Assembly: GCF_034190915.1 (NCBI RefSeq)
Contig: NW_026947484.1
Coordinates: 184,444,982-184,508,981 of the forward strand
Source: Cavia porcellus
Lineage: Eukaryota > Chordata > Mammalia > Rodentia > Caviidae
Length of the DNA: 64,000 nucleotides
Direction: 5' to 3'
This document shows, one piece after another, positions 11,931 through 24,165 of this stretch. The notes below the pieces were generated by a model. The model ran no database searches, had not been told where the DNA came from, and saw only the letters and a list, made by a program, of their open reading frames with translations. Numbering within the stretch: position 1 is the stretch's first letter; the number at the start of each line of letters is the position of its first letter. The position numbers and the translations under genes were made by a program.

Positions 11931-14090
11931 CTGAAAAATAAGCATTTCCATTTTGCTAAAAGATAACAAATCTAATGTTACAATTACAAACATTTTTAAA
12001 GTATACTAGAGCAAATTTCATAAGATCCTTCATTATTTGGGAGGTGTGACAGCTCCCAAAAAGTTATCTGGAACTTTTTACTTTTCTATAGAGAGTAGAT
12101 AATTTAATGAAGAAGAAAAGTCACTTGCAATGGAACTTTATACTGTTTAAAAGACTGGTTGAGTAAACGGAATACTTTAATAATAAAAGAAAATAAAACA
12201 TTTTGGTGATAAAGTTTGGCTTTCCTAAAACTTACTTCAAATTATGAGATATTGTATTAAATTTAGAAGGGTGATTTGTACTCTCTGAAAATAGCTTCGT
12301 GAAGAATTGCTCCAAAGTACATACTGCTTTTCGAGAATTAATTACACCTCTCTAAAGCTCTATGTCTTCACATATACTGTAGTAAAAATACTGCCCCAGA
12401 ACATAAACAACGTATTAAATATCTCAGATCATCCTAAGCAGCATATTAAACAGATTTTCTGTCTTGCTCTATTAAATCATCTATTACTATTAGTCTTTCA
12501 TCAAACATATATGGAATGTCTACAGCACAGTGTATAGAATAGAGCAGATTTTAAAATAAATACACTTAGTTTTAAATATAAGTTGTATCATTAGTAGAAA
12601 TTTGGACCATGTTTACCTAAATTTACCTGAATACAAGTTTCCAACTGTATGAAAAACAGTAGAATTACAACAAATTTTAATTTTCTCATTTCTCAACTGT
12701 TACTTATTAGATATGGTAATAACTGGAAAGTAGAAGAAAAGATGGATTACTTATGGTGTTTTACTCACATAATTCATATCTTATAAGGGAATTATATACA
12801 TTCAAATAATTTAAATGTCTATGCATATCTACTAAAGAAAACAAAATTAAAAGTAAAGCATTGAAAGTATCTGAAACCCAAAACAAATATATGTAAAGTA
12901 TAGAAACTAGCACTGACTTCCACAAAAATACATACATATTACACTTTTTAAGTGTTTTAGTTTATCCTATTGTGTATATTGATGCTTATTCACTACTTTT
13001 AACAAAATGCAACTGTTGTTTAAAACTATGCTTGATCCATTATTACTGTTTTTAAATGTAATGAATGATTGTTTCGCTGAGAATAAATTGATGAATTTAG
13101 AATTTAATTTAGAAAAATACATTTACATATATTACTTTTCAATGGTCAAGTTATTTTTGTTGTTATTGGCAAGCACAAGGGATACTCACTTCAATTTTAC
13201 CAAAAAGCATTAAGTTTCTGCATCATTAAGAATAAATTCCAATAACTACTTCAGGCTATGAAGCAACGAAATATGGAAGGTCAATGAAGTTAAGTGTGAG
13301 AATAAAAAACAATGCTAGAGAAATTATAAGGTCATATTATAAAAGCATAGGGGACTATTATAATAAAAAGGAGAACTAAGACTAAATTTTCATAGTGGAT
13401 TCAGTCTCAAAATTACCTCATAATTTCTGGTCCTCTTTTTTTCAGGAGAAATTTGCCAATTCTGTTTCAAGCTTGGGTTTGGTCAGGGCTCCTGGGGGAC
13501 AGAAAAATCAGTGAAATTCATGTCACAGTATGAAAAGTAACATGCTCGACACTACAAGAATCTACAGTATGGATTGTTTTGTCAATAGGTTTTTTGATGA
13601 ATCCTAGGAAACTAAACAGTGACTTACTGAAGAAAAAGAGTGAAATTCCTATTGCTTTGTGTCACATGTACTAATAAAAAGGGATATATATATATAAAAA
13701 AAAAAAAAAAACAGAGAAAGAAGTACATACCGGACAAGGAGTGGTCAATGAATGCTAAACATCTACAACTGCTTCTCAAGTCTGGATAACAATGCACCAA
13801 AAATTTCTATGATATAGCTTATAAGACTTCACCTTCTAAATACAAATATAGTGACCTTATCACACATCCTTTTTGTAATTTGGGTGACGTTTCTCATTTT
13901 TTTTCTAAGAAGTAATATATAATATAATCCAAAGAAGACTGACTTGATAAAATACATTCATATACAATGCTTAGGTGCTCTTCAAAGTTTAACTTATCAC
14001 TATATTCCTCAAGTTAATTGACACCTAATTAATGATCTAGAGACTGTAAACAAAACTTCCTTTTCAAAAATAAAATATATTATAACCTAC
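11930..14090. other. Unassigned AT-rich DNA
   Basis: No gene or repeat family recognised. There is a short (TA)n-(A)n run at 13,683-13,711. Confidence 0.45.
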
Positions 14091-14094
14091 TTTT

Positions 14095-14205
14095 TTGTTT
14101 ATTTTTATGAGACACCCCTCTGTGTAGTTCAAGCTGGCCTCAAACTTGTGGCAAATATCCTGGCTCAGCCTGCTCAGCCTCAGTATTGGGATTACAGCCC
14201 ATCTC
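14095..14205 (-). repeat. B1-like 7SL-derived SINE without internal duplication
   Basis: The minus strand carries the B1 signature. On the plus strand it reads AGTTCAAGCTGGCCTCAAAC, then CAGCCTCAGTATTGGGATTA. Only one copy of the AGCTGGCCT segment is present, so it lacks the internal duplication of classical B1 (proto-B1-like). Confidence 0.8.
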
Positions 14206-14479
14206 AATTTAAAAAAAAATTTTTTTCTGATTGTTCTTCATGGAGCTTCAATTTGTTGCAAAATGGAATTTTCAAATCCAGACTGAATGGCTATAAATGT
14301 TTAATATGCCCATGACCCTTTTTATTCTGTTGTTTTAAGTCAGGGCCAGAATACATGTATCAATAGGCAAAATTAATAGTTGTTCTAGTGTAATCTTTAA
14401 ACTTTCCTATAGCATTTTCCTGTAAATTGTGCTTAAGAAAAATTTGTGTTGTTATTCCCCTCAGAATAATCTAGGGAAG

Positions 14480-14562
14480 GACCAGGGACATAGTTCAGTG
14501 GCACAATGCATGAGAGGTAATTGGTCTTGAGTTTTACTCCTGGCATCTTCCCCCAAAAATGT
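14480..14562 (+). repeat. ID-like tRNA-derived SINE
   Basis: It starts ACCAGGGACATAGTTCAGTG (A-box region) and has a B-box-like GGTCTTGAGTTTTACTCCTG. It is diverged, with a short A-rich tail. Confidence 0.7.
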
Positions 14563-15770
14563 ATAGGAAAATTATTTTAAAATACACAATTAAACATATG
14601 TAGTCTACTTCACTGCCAACATAGTTTTCCAATTATTCCCAAATCTTGAAATTAGTCAATATGAATAAGAAATTGATCTTATTTAGCAAATAACAATATC
14701 CTCTTTTTTTTGTCAGATGTCTGGATCTTCTGTTGAATATTTGGATAATAATTTCATTGACTGTGCTAACTGTTTATTATTATCATATTTGCATGTGTCA
14801 GGGAAAAAGATCTGGAGAGAGGAATGTACAGCACATGTGACTTTAACTGGAGCTGGGATTACCACTAACTTAAAATGCCACCAGTTGGTCTGGCTGCCTG
14901 AGTGACTGGACTTTAAATGTCGACTGTATGAGGGATAGAGAATACAGGGAAATGAGTTATCTTAATATAAAAGGAGTATGAAAATACTTTAGATGAACTA
15001 ATAATAACAACAAAAAAGTGTTTAGTTACCAGAGAAAGTGATGATTTACTGTAATATTTCTATAACAGCAACTAACACTGTAAAATTAAAGAGGTACTTG
15101 AGGAAGGAAATTAAGATATTAACAAGTAACTCTAAAAGGTGGCTGACAGAAACATCCCCCAGTATCATAGATTATGAGGACACTGCTGGTAGGTTTTAGA
15201 AAACACAACAGAAAAAGGCAGGTACAAAGTGAAATACAGTCATTAAAAGGAGACAGGAAACACTGAGTAAATGTACAATGGAATAAAACAGTGCTTACGA
15301 TCAGCTGGTAATCAAATTGTAATTGTAATTAACATCACATTTTATTTAGTATATCATTTATAGTATTTCAGTGACCTATAATAAATTTAATATGTTAGTA
15401 TCAGAAACTATTTCAAATCAATTTTAAGTATGCATCAACTTACTTTGTTGCCTATAGTCTTTCACTTAAAAACAGTGAAAACAGATACACATTTTTCTTT
15501 CCAGCCAACCATTTATTCAATTTTATACTTATCTACAGTAAATATTATTCATGAAATAAAAGAATATGCTAGGAAAATGTCCAATGGCATTTATTTTGAT
15601 GTAATAAAAATTTGTTAAGCGGATATTATATGTCATGGGCAGAAGGTAAGTGGTAAATATTCAGAAGTATAATTATTGTCTTGTGCAATGATGGTATGAA
15701 ATTGATATTTTAATGACACAAAGTTGAAAATAACCAGCTAAATTATAATATAGCCATTCAGGAGTATGCA
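14563..15770. other. Unassigned AT-rich DNA
   Basis: No gene or repeat family recognised. Confidence 0.45.
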
Positions 15771-15910
15771 AAAGTACAATATGAATAGAAGAGGGAATAG
15801 TCCAGAAGGGTACTTAGGTAAGGAGTTGAAGGCCTCCTGTTTTGGGTGGTCACAAAGAAATTTTTGAAGAGATGAATTTTGGAAAGATGCTTGAAAGACA
15901 AGTAAGTTAG
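15770..15910 (+). repeat. Ancient mammalian repeat fragment
   Basis: GGAGTTGAAGGCCTCCTGTT and the following GAATTTTGGAAAGATGCTTGAA-type block resemble the second half of the same mammal-wide repeat suspected at 11,690. Family not assigned. Confidence 0.35.
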
Positions 15911-16200
15911 GTTAAATTTTGAGGGAAAAATTATCAAGAAGTCTAATTTTCAATAATATAAAGTGGACTTCACCCAGTCAGAAAAAGAAAATCTAACAAA
16001 ATGGTACAGTAATTTTCATTCAAAAGTAACCAGCAGCAGATAGATGAAGAAAGAATGCCAGGTCTGGAAATATTTTTTCATTTATTTCTTATAAATACTC
16101 CAAACTGAAATCAAGAAACCACACTGAGTAGAGAAGGATAGACACCCATAACTCTAATCAAAAGCTACTACCTTGACTGAGTTGCTTGACAGAAAATTCT

Positions 16201-16366
16201 ATTTTGTTTCTTTGTTTTGGGGTGTTTTGAGCCAGGGTGTCATTATGCAGTTCAGGCTGGCCATGCACTAACTGTTTAGCCCAGGCTGGTCTTGAACCTG
16301 CAACCATCCTCCACCCTCAGCCTCCCAAGTGCTGCAATTACTGGAGTGCACCACCACACCCGGCTT
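16201..16366 (-). repeat. B1 SINE with internal duplication
   Basis: The minus strand is a 7SL-derived monomer. On the plus strand it reads CTCAGCCTCCCAAGTGCTG and then CACCACCACACCCGGC. Two GGCTGG-containing modules occur (CAGTTCAGGCTGGCC at about 16,248-16,262 and AGCCCAGGCTGGTCTTGAAC at about 16,278-16,297), matching the internal duplication of classical rodent B1. The tail is the T-rich stretch at 16,201-16,217. This is strong evidence for a rodent genome. Confidence 0.85.
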
Positions 16367-16385
16367 CAACCAAAAATTCTCAACT

Positions 16386-16515
16386 AAAAAAAAAAAAAAA
16401 AAATGCAGGCATCTTTTAGTTGCTTTCTTCCCTTCCTGCTCTTCCTTCTTCCCTTCTCTTCCTCCCTCTCCAGACCTCCCTCTCTCCCTTACTTCTCTTT
16501 TCTTCCTTATCGCTT
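16386..16515. repeat. Poly(A) run and polypyrimidine tract
   Basis: An 18-base A run (16,386-16,403) is followed by about 90 bp of almost pure pyrimidine built from CTTCC/CTTTCT-like units. This is simple sequence without coding content. Confidence 0.85.
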
Positions 16516-16519
16516 TTCT

Positions 16520-17142
16520 TGGTTCTCCTATGGTCAGCCCCAAGTAGCCTCTAGTAAGGGGACCTCTTTAAAGGAAGGCAACCGAGAAGTATCCAGAGTA
16601 GAAAGTAAAGATTTCTTTCAATTAAATTTCCACTTAAAGTTCTTAAGTTTCTGCCAACAGGACCAAAAAAGGAGCCCCAGGCAAACAGGTTACTGAAACA
16701 TAAGAACTCAGAGATGCAGCTGTTAAAGTTTATGAAATCTGGAGTTCAGCTCCAAGACACCTATACCTGGAACTGATGTTAATTAACTCAATAAAGAATT
16801 TGAGAACCCAATTCAAGAGATATATCCAGATGGCTGTTAGATATGTCACATCCAAGACAAATTTGAAGAATTCTGAAAATATTTTAAAAACTTATATGGC
16901 AGTGAAGCTATCCCTCACAGGTGGGTTGGTAAAACCTAAAATACGTTTAGATTATCTGAATAAACAAAGTAACATTTTCATGAAGTTTAAGCAAAACTAA
17001 ATGCTTCATGCTAATTGTAATGGCCAGAACACAATTCAACATTATTTGATATCAGAAGGCTAAGAATTCGGCTTTCTTTTCTATTGGAAACAGAAACTAC
17101 TGTTTGACCTTAACACCAACACTGTAACAATTGGAACACTTT
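16520..17142. other. Unassigned DNA
   Basis: No family recognised. An open frame of 74 codons (16,776-17,000) has no recognisable motif. Confidence 0.4.
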
Positions 17143-17156
17143 AAAGCAATTGTTAC

Positions 17157-17228
17157 TGGGGCTGGGGATCACCTGCCTGAAAAGCATGAGGCCTGACACA
17201 TGTGAGGTCACGACTTCTAATCCCAATA

Positions 17229-17229
<1 letters not shown>
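17157..17229 (+). repeat. ID-like SINE, A box partly deleted
   Basis: GGGCTGGGGATCACCTGCCTG is an ID head fused directly to the middle of the element, so the A box core is missing. A degenerate B box follows. Its tail is a (CA)n array, and the element with tail is bounded by a near-perfect 12 bp TSD: AAAGCAATTGTT at 17,143-17,154 and AAAGCAACTGTT at 17,269-17,280. Confidence 0.8.

Positions 17230-17269
<40 letters not shown>
17230..17269. repeat. (CA)n microsatellite as SINE tail
   Basis: About 20 CA units lie between the SINE body and its downstream TSD, so the array is part of the inserted element. Confidence 0.95.
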
Positions 17270-17271
<2 letters not shown>

Positions 17272-17289
17272 GCAACTGTTGCTAATATG

Positions 17290-18740
17290 ATTAAATAAAA
17301 AAATTAATGATGATGCTACAATCAACATTTCATGTAATGCAAAGCAAAGAAAAAAATCATGAAAAAAGAAGTAAAATGAATTTAAGATTGATTAATATAA
17401 TAAAAACTAAGTGTATTTGATATCAAAATAGATGTGACAAAAATTGTCAATAAATGTGAAAATAGATCAGTAAAAATCATCCAATCTGTACAAAAATGGA
17501 AACAAAAAGTATTTTTAGTTACCTGTGACACAATAAAATAAGTTGTATCATCCTTTCAATTATAGTTCCAAAGTATAGAATGTTCGGTTTTAGAAACTGA
17601 TTTGAGAAATAATGGCCCCCAATTTCCGAAGCTTAGCAAAAGTCAGAAAACTTCAGGTTTTAGAGGCTGAATGAATCCAAAACAGAATAATCTAAAGAAA
17701 TGCAATGGTAGACACATCATAATCTGTGGAAAAAACTGAAAGACACAATCATGAAAATACATGGAAAAATGAATGTATTTCCTACAGCAGAACAATAATA
17801 TGAGAGATTTCAAATTGTAAAGTCAAAAAGAAACAGAAGAAAAAAAACTACAAATCCTTAATTCTATATTTAACAGTAGCATTTTAAAGAATAACAGTAA
17901 AATGATTGTATTCTTAGCGAAAGAAATAAAGCAATTCATATAAAGTAGATATTTAATATAGTAAAAAAAAAGTTCTTTGGGCTAGAAGGCCAAGAAACAA
18001 AGAGAAAAAAATATACAATAGTAAAGGTAAATAGCAACATAAACTTTTCTCCTTTGTGCTTTTAAAATTTATCCTATCGTTGAAAAGAAAAATTATAGGT
18101 TGTGCAGGAATTTTCAGTGTATATTATGCAACACAATTATTATATCAGTGGTCTCATATGATTGTAAAATTCTAACATAATCACTGAAGTGTTAAAATAT
18201 TGATGTTTAGTAGACTGTACAGGTTCACAGAATATTTTGTAATCCCTACAAAAATTGGAAGAAAAGAGCATACAAATAAATACAGTCATATAGATGAATA
18301 AAAGGAAAATAATAAAAAAAAACTATTTCAAATAACAGAGAATGGGAAAATAAGAAAAAGTGGTATGGTTTATGCAAAACAATACCCTGTATATTAGTAA
18401 TTATGTTGATAATTATATTAAATGTGAGTAGTCTATCATACTAATTAAGAGGCAAAAGTGATCAAAATGAAAAAATATGTCCTTCCTATATACATTATTT
18501 ACCACATTCACTTCAAATAAGACTAATGAGCAATGCCCGGAAAAAGAGAAAAATTGAGATGATATCCCTAAAATAATAAAAGTTACAATATGTTAAATAT
18601 ATTCTTACATATGCTTATGATTGAGGTAAGAAAACCGAATATATTCATGAGCAAATTCAGGATTTCAAGTTATGTGGTTAGACACAACTATAAACTGGAA
18701 AATACTAACTATAGATTCGAAAGTAATAAATGGTGCTAGC
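17290..18740 (+). mobile_element. Old mammalian L1 (L1M): ORF1, spacer, start of ORF2
   Basis: Sense L1M sequence in canonical order. Coiled-coil region of ORF1: CAAAAATTGTCAATAAATGT near 17,438. RRM region: AATGGCCCCCAATTTCCGAA near 17,611, and TAGACACATCATAATCTGTGG near 17,709. A long inter-ORF spacer follows, then the endonuclease N-terminus near 18,410-18,530, where the coding for a LNVxGL(N) motif and the GACTCACTTCAAA-like block can still be traced. No frame is open. High divergence indicates great age. Confidence 0.75.
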
Positions 18741-21280
18741 TTTAGAAGCCAAGTTTTAAAATTATCTGTTTATAGAAACCAATTATTTTAATTGACTGAG
18801 TATACATTATGGTGTTCTGATCCTGAGGAACGTGGAGATTTATCACCAGCATTATGTGGGAAATGGGTAATATTATTTCCTAAGGGCAATGATGTTAATA
18901 TGCATATTTCTAAGGACAAGTAGTTCCTGCTCTTTATTTTACCACTTAAATACACTTCTGATTGCCTCCTAATTTTACTAAATCATTTGTAAATACCAGC
19001 AAGCAAAAGTTAATTGAAAAATATGTACTGAGATGTTTTGAATGTATCCTACTACACAATTAAGTAATTCTTGTGACTGATAGTTTCAAAGTGCTATTCA
19101 TTCAATGTAAATGCTTAGCAGATGTATATTACTGCTTTTGATTATTAGGGTCTAAATGGAGGAAATCTTTGTTGGGAAATAATTTGTTTTTCTCTTAAAA
19201 AGTATTTATTGAATACCTGCAGGGAGAATAAGCACCAATCATTGGTAACTGCAGTTCATTTGGAATAGCCTCTCAAAATCATAATAGTCAGTGCCAGTGT
19301 TAAGCAGAGTTAATTAATTGTGGAAGTATCAAAATAGCTGTTTAGGTCAGGAGGTACTTGGTTTTGGCTTTTTTTCTTTTTACTTTAGTATGTGATTTTG
19401 GAATAGGATAAAGCAATTGAAAGAATAAGCTAACAATAAAGGCTAACAATGGAAAAACATATATTCCAGACACAGAAATACAATCCATGCATTTGCTATA
19501 GCTAATCTTGCATTTGTGTTACTATAACCAGAGGGTCTGGTGCCAAAACAAGAAATTAACAGTTACATTCATGAGCTGTGTGCTAGATGGTACTGGTTTA
19601 GGACTTACAAAAGATATCTTGTAAAATCCATAAAGTGAAAACTGCTTCTAGGGTGTATCAAACACTATTTTTTAAAATTTTATTTAAAAAGAAAAAGAGA
19701 AAAAACAAAACAAAACAAAGCGGTTTAAGGGTACAAGTAATACAGAACTACAAAAAAAAACATAAAAGAGAAAAAGTTTTACTAATTTTCAATGACAAAC
19801 AGATTAAAATAATCCATCTGCATTATTTAGTTTTTAATATCTTAGCATTATTGTTAAATAAATGTCATTCTTTTTACACCTGCATTTTTATGCAATTCAT
19901 TATACTATCCAACATTTATTTTATTTATGGATTTAAAACAGTTCTATCATTTAAGAAAATACTCAGTAAATCACTTAGGAACTCACAGTAAGAAAACATA
20001 TTGGCTAATGTAAATAAAGATTTTAATTTAAAAGACAACTGTCTTGTAATCACATATCTACCCTTATTAAGTTTGATAAAAATTATTAAAGAATAACAGG
20101 GAAAGGTGAAATTAATGTATCAAAAATAAGGAAAAAAATCACACTTTTACATGTGGGCAAATTTCTAATTTAAATTTAACTAAAATACTCAAGAATATGG
20201 AGTTAAATATATTTGAATGCCAATCTCACAATTCTCTTCCATAGTACTAAGTAACCTAATGTAGAAATTTGTGATAGCTTAAGAAGGTGAGATGTTGTAC
20301 AACTAGACTTTTGTATCAATCTGTTCCATATGAAAGCAGCAGACTGATAGTATTAGACATAATTGAGCTTGTTTATCCTCCTTAAATATTAATTCAGCAG
20401 AGTGAGTGATAAGTTGAAAAATAAAATTTAGCCTGTGGGAATCACAATATAAAATATCTGCTATTCTCTCAAAGTATCATCAATTACTCCTAGGTATAAG
20501 TAAATCATGAACGGCTCAAGTCTAAGAGTTGAATTTCAATTCTGATTCTAAATTACCTCAATTAGTTTCATTATTTGCCTTGTCCTAACATTCTCTTGAA
20601 TCATATTTACCCATGAAAGAAACTATAAATTTGTGAAAAAATAACATTACAAAGTATACTCATGTCACTTAAAAACTAACAACTATTTGAATAATTCACA
20701 AAATGCACCTCTAGTAGCAGTACTATTACTATAAAAAAGTAATATTACTGGCTACTTTGGAGCCAATAATATTAAATAGTAAAGTAACACTGGTTAAAAA
20801 AAGGTTGAAATTTTTGCCTACCTTACAGCTATATTTCGGGAACAAATATTCAGGCTCTTACTCTGGACCTTGAATCTGGTTATGAATCATTATCCATTCA
20901 GCGATTATTAATATTTATTTTGGAATTTGAAAATTTATAATATAAAAAGAACTTTCAAAGACAATTATTTTCAATTTGTTTTGCAAAAATATTGCTAAAT
21001 TATCTGATTTTCTAGGATGTAATCATTTATGATTTGTATATTATAAACATGTTTTTATCTGTTAAACTATTGTATCTAGGTGAAGCTGATTAAATCTCTA
21101 TTTCCTTTCTGAATTTTAAAATTTCAGACTCTAACTCCAATTACAATTTTTTAAATGTCCTTTATTTATAGTAGAGGGACACTTACTTCTTTTTTATGTT
21201 TTTTTTTTTTAATGTGTTGGACAGAATTCTAAATTGATCCAACGACTGCCATACCCTAGTATACAAATTATGGATTATTC
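18741..21280. other. Unassigned AT-rich DNA
   Basis: No gene recognised. The A-rich piece at 19,665-19,760 could be a degraded L1 tail, but this is weak. 20,510-20,620 has faint MIR-like character that I could not support. Confidence 0.4.
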
Positions 21281-21870
21281 TCCCCTTTGAGATGAAGATG
21301 AAATTGTAAATATTTTGGGCTTCTGCTTCTATAATTTGATAATATTCTATTAAAAAAAGGGGTAGAGACTTTTGCAGACATAATTAAAGTTCCTAATAAA
21401 TTGAATGTTGGTTAATTATAAAAGAGATTATGTTGGTGGAACTACTCACAGAGCCCCTTAAAAATATTTTATGTGTAAACTACGGAAATAAAAAGGAGGA
21501 CTGGAAGGAACAGGAACTCTTCTACCTTTGAATCAATCTCTGCCACGGTTTGAGAGGAACAAATGGCTAGAATCCAGTCTCTCAAGTCTTGGAGCCAGCC
21601 TAGCTGGCAGCATGCAAGGAAATGATCTTACATTTCTACTGCAAGGAGCCAAATCTGCAAGCAAAATGACTGAGCTTGAAAACAAGTTTCTCTCGTCTTC
21701 CCGATGACATTACTTATCTGTTGATAGCAGCCTCGTGAAGCCCTGAATTTGTACCCAGGTGAACCATGGTCAGACTCTTGAACCTGTGCAGAGTTATAGT
21801 TATAAAACTGAGCTTTTAGTAGGTAAGTGTTACAATTTGCTATTCCACAATAGAACATTAATCTTTCCTA
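21280..21870 (+). repeat. Ancient LTR-like mammalian repeat
   Basis: Several blocks occur in the order of a well-known mammal-wide repeat: a GCAGACATAATTAAAGTTCC segment, a GTTAATTATAAAAGAGATTA segment, a GCATGCAAGGAAATGATCTT segment, an ACTGAGCTTGAAAACAAG segment and an AGCCTCGTGAAGCCCTGA segment, ending in an AT-rich polyadenylation-like region. I am confident of the repeat nature but not of the family name. Confidence 0.6.
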
Positions 21871-22109
21871 TGTGCAAAATGTGTTTTCTTTAAAATATGT
21901 TCATAAATCCTTCTAATTAATGGTTATCTACTATCTCTCTCAAAAAGGAACATTTTAAAATTAATATTAAATTTTTCATCTTTTTCTACTATAAAGCTGT
22001 TCCTAATATTTCAAATCCCTAATTTTTCTATGATCTTATTGTAACTTATTATTTGACCTATTCAGGTAATTATTAAAATTTAATTATGTTGCCTACATCT
22101 TTCTATTTA

Positions 22110-22242
22110 TTTATTTATTTATTTATTTTTTATTTATTTATTTTTTTTTGTCTTTTTCCTTTTTACCGGTACCAGGGATCGAACTCACGACTGCCTGCTT
22201 CCAAGGCAGGTGCTTATGCCGCTGAGCTAAATCCCCAGCCCC
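22110..22242 (-). repeat. ID-like SINE, young, intact promoter boxes, perfect TSD
   Basis: This is the best-preserved tRNA-derived SINE in the window. On the minus strand it has an A box TAGCTCAGCGG (22,229-22,219) and a B box GAGTTCGATCCC (22,186-22,175), with spacing typical of a Pol III promoter. The tail is (TAAA)n, seen on the plus strand as (TTTA)n at 22,110-22,149. A perfect 14 bp TSD, CATCTTTCTATTTA, flanks it (22,096-22,109 and 22,243-22,256). The tRNA-like head most resembles the tRNA-Ala-derived ID family. Confidence 0.92.
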
Positions 22243-22256
22243 CATCTTTCTATTTA

Positions 22257-23040
22257 AAAATTTAGAATTATACTATTATGAAAGGCATTTCCAATTCTTT
22301 CAGTTCTCTATTCAGTTAAGATTGATACAAATTTCAAAAGAACTAACGTATATTAAAAGAGAATTTTGTTCTAATTGTCATGTAAATTATGTCAATTTAT
22401 ATAAAATTATATATGTTTGTACTGTGTGCATGCATGCTTCTCCAAGAAATTTGTATTAGTGTTCAGGCAAGTGTTAATTCTGGTTATCAGTGTAATGAGA
22501 TTTTGGATGACTTTTTCTTTTCTTCCTAATGATAGTGTATATTGTTCACATTTTCACAGTGAATCATATGTTATTTTGTACTCTAAGGAAACATTTTCTC
22601 TTGTGAAAAAGACAGGATAATTGTGAGAAAACGATAACTATAACACTGACAGTGATTATCTTTGATTGATGGGAAAAGGAACAGCATTGCTTTCTATTTC
22701 TGATATTTCAGCTTTTAATTATAACTTGAATATGTGTTTTACGAAAACAATTCAATTAACATAGCGTTTTGTGTCCAAAATTTTGTAGTGACATTGCTCA
22801 CTCTTCACCCAATTTCAAGGAGATTCTTCTGAGTAAAACAGAGCTTTTTAGTATTCCTTTTATATCTTTGCACACACTGTCATATGCCTCTGCATACATA
22901 GTCTAGAGGATAAAATATAAGCTGATTGTACTTCAAGAAGTAGACATAAAATATAACCATGCCTCAAAACATTTGATTTATGGTAGGCATCCTTCATTTT
23001 TACCGAGGTCCTGGAAGAAGGAAGCAAAAGTATTGTCTAA
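22257..23040. other. Unassigned AT-rich DNA
   Basis: No gene or repeat family recognised. Confidence 0.45.
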
Positions 23041-23890
23041 ATTGTGAAATTTGATGCATTTTGTCATATACAAACATTTGTGAAATCATGCAGCTAAGGT
23101 ACAGAATAGTTCAATCACACCTCCCAGGTGAGTCACTTTGAACACATCTGCAGTACTGCATCTTACATTGTGTACTGTAAACATGGAATTATTTTATATT
23201 TCTAAGATATATTATGAACATATGTATTAGATAATTACACATATAAAAACATACATATATGAATTTTCATGTGTACATCATCCATTATAAATACATTCAC
23301 TGTGTACTTGTTTTACTCACCATAATTATGGTTTTAAGATTCTTAGTATCAATGACAGATTCATTTTTGTTTTTGTATTAAAAGCCCATATTTTATTTAC
23401 CTATTTACCAGCTGATGAGCATTTGTTATTTTATAGTATGAATAAAGGTACTATATATATCATTCTTCCATTCAATCATTATATATTTTCATTTCTTTGG
23501 GGTAAATACATAATAATTAAATGGTTCAATTTCCTGATAGGTAAATATTTAGCTTTCAATGAAATGCAATCACCAAAATGTAATTGCATCAATTCATAAT
23601 CACAATAAAGGGTTTGAGAACTCAAATTGTTCCAAATTTTTACCAATAATTGTGAATTTAAGTTTCCCTTTTAAATGCTGGTTATTCTAAGAATTGTACA
23701 TTGTGTTTATCACATTATGGTTTTAATTTGTAAATTATTTCATTATTCATGATGTTAAGAATATGTGCTTGTTAGCATGCAAAGAGTATTTATAGGCTAC
23801 TCATAACAAAAATAAAAAATAGATAGTTAAGGATCATGTAGTGACTAAAAATTGTAAGATAATCATTGTATAATATTATCTTTCTGCATT
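23040..23890 (-). mobile_element. Old L1 (L1M) 3' region, antisense
   Basis: The plus strand shows the antisense L1 ORF2 C-terminus/3' order: TATACAAACATTTGTGAAAT near 23,068, then ACCAGCTGATGAGCATTTG near 23,408, TTCTTTGGGGTAAATACATA near 23,493, and TTATGGTTTTAATTTGTAAA near 23,716. No frame is open. Confidence 0.65.
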
Positions 23891-24020
23891 CAATAATGTA
23901 GAAAAAAGTTTCTATGGTTTAAAACCACAATCTTTTTTTCTCTCATCCTAAGCAGAACATATAATGCAAATAAACCAAAACTACAAAAGAACTTGATTAT
24001 ATAAATTTTAAATTTCAAGA

Positions 24021-24160
24021 CTGGATGTGATTTAACAAATGTGTAATTTCAGTGCTTCAGAAGCTGAGACAGCAGGATCATTGAATTTGACTCTAGCCTG
24101 AAATGCACAATGAACTCAAGATTAGAACTACACACAAAGAATGTGTCTCAAGATACATTT
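24021..24160 (+). repeat. B1-like SINE, diverged
   Basis: Sense 7SL-derived sequence: CTGGATGTGATTTAACAAAT, then CAGTGCTTCAGAAGCTGAGA and AGCAGGATCATTGAATTTGA. It is strongly diverged and sits at the start of an L1M block. Confidence 0.7.
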
Positions 24161-24165
24161 TTATA

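Noticed and set aside
19635..19991. 118-codon plus-strand frame as a gene
   Set aside because: Low-complexity lysine-rich and then hydrophobic translation of AT-rich DNA, with no motif, Kozak context or splice context that I can support.
20510..20640. MIR element
   Set aside because: Resemblance is limited to short pyrimidine-rich words, not enough to support the call.
22175..22229. Functional tRNA gene
   Set aside because: A and B boxes are present, but the sequence cannot form a full tRNA acceptor stem. It has a poly(A)-like tail and a TSD, so it is a SINE.
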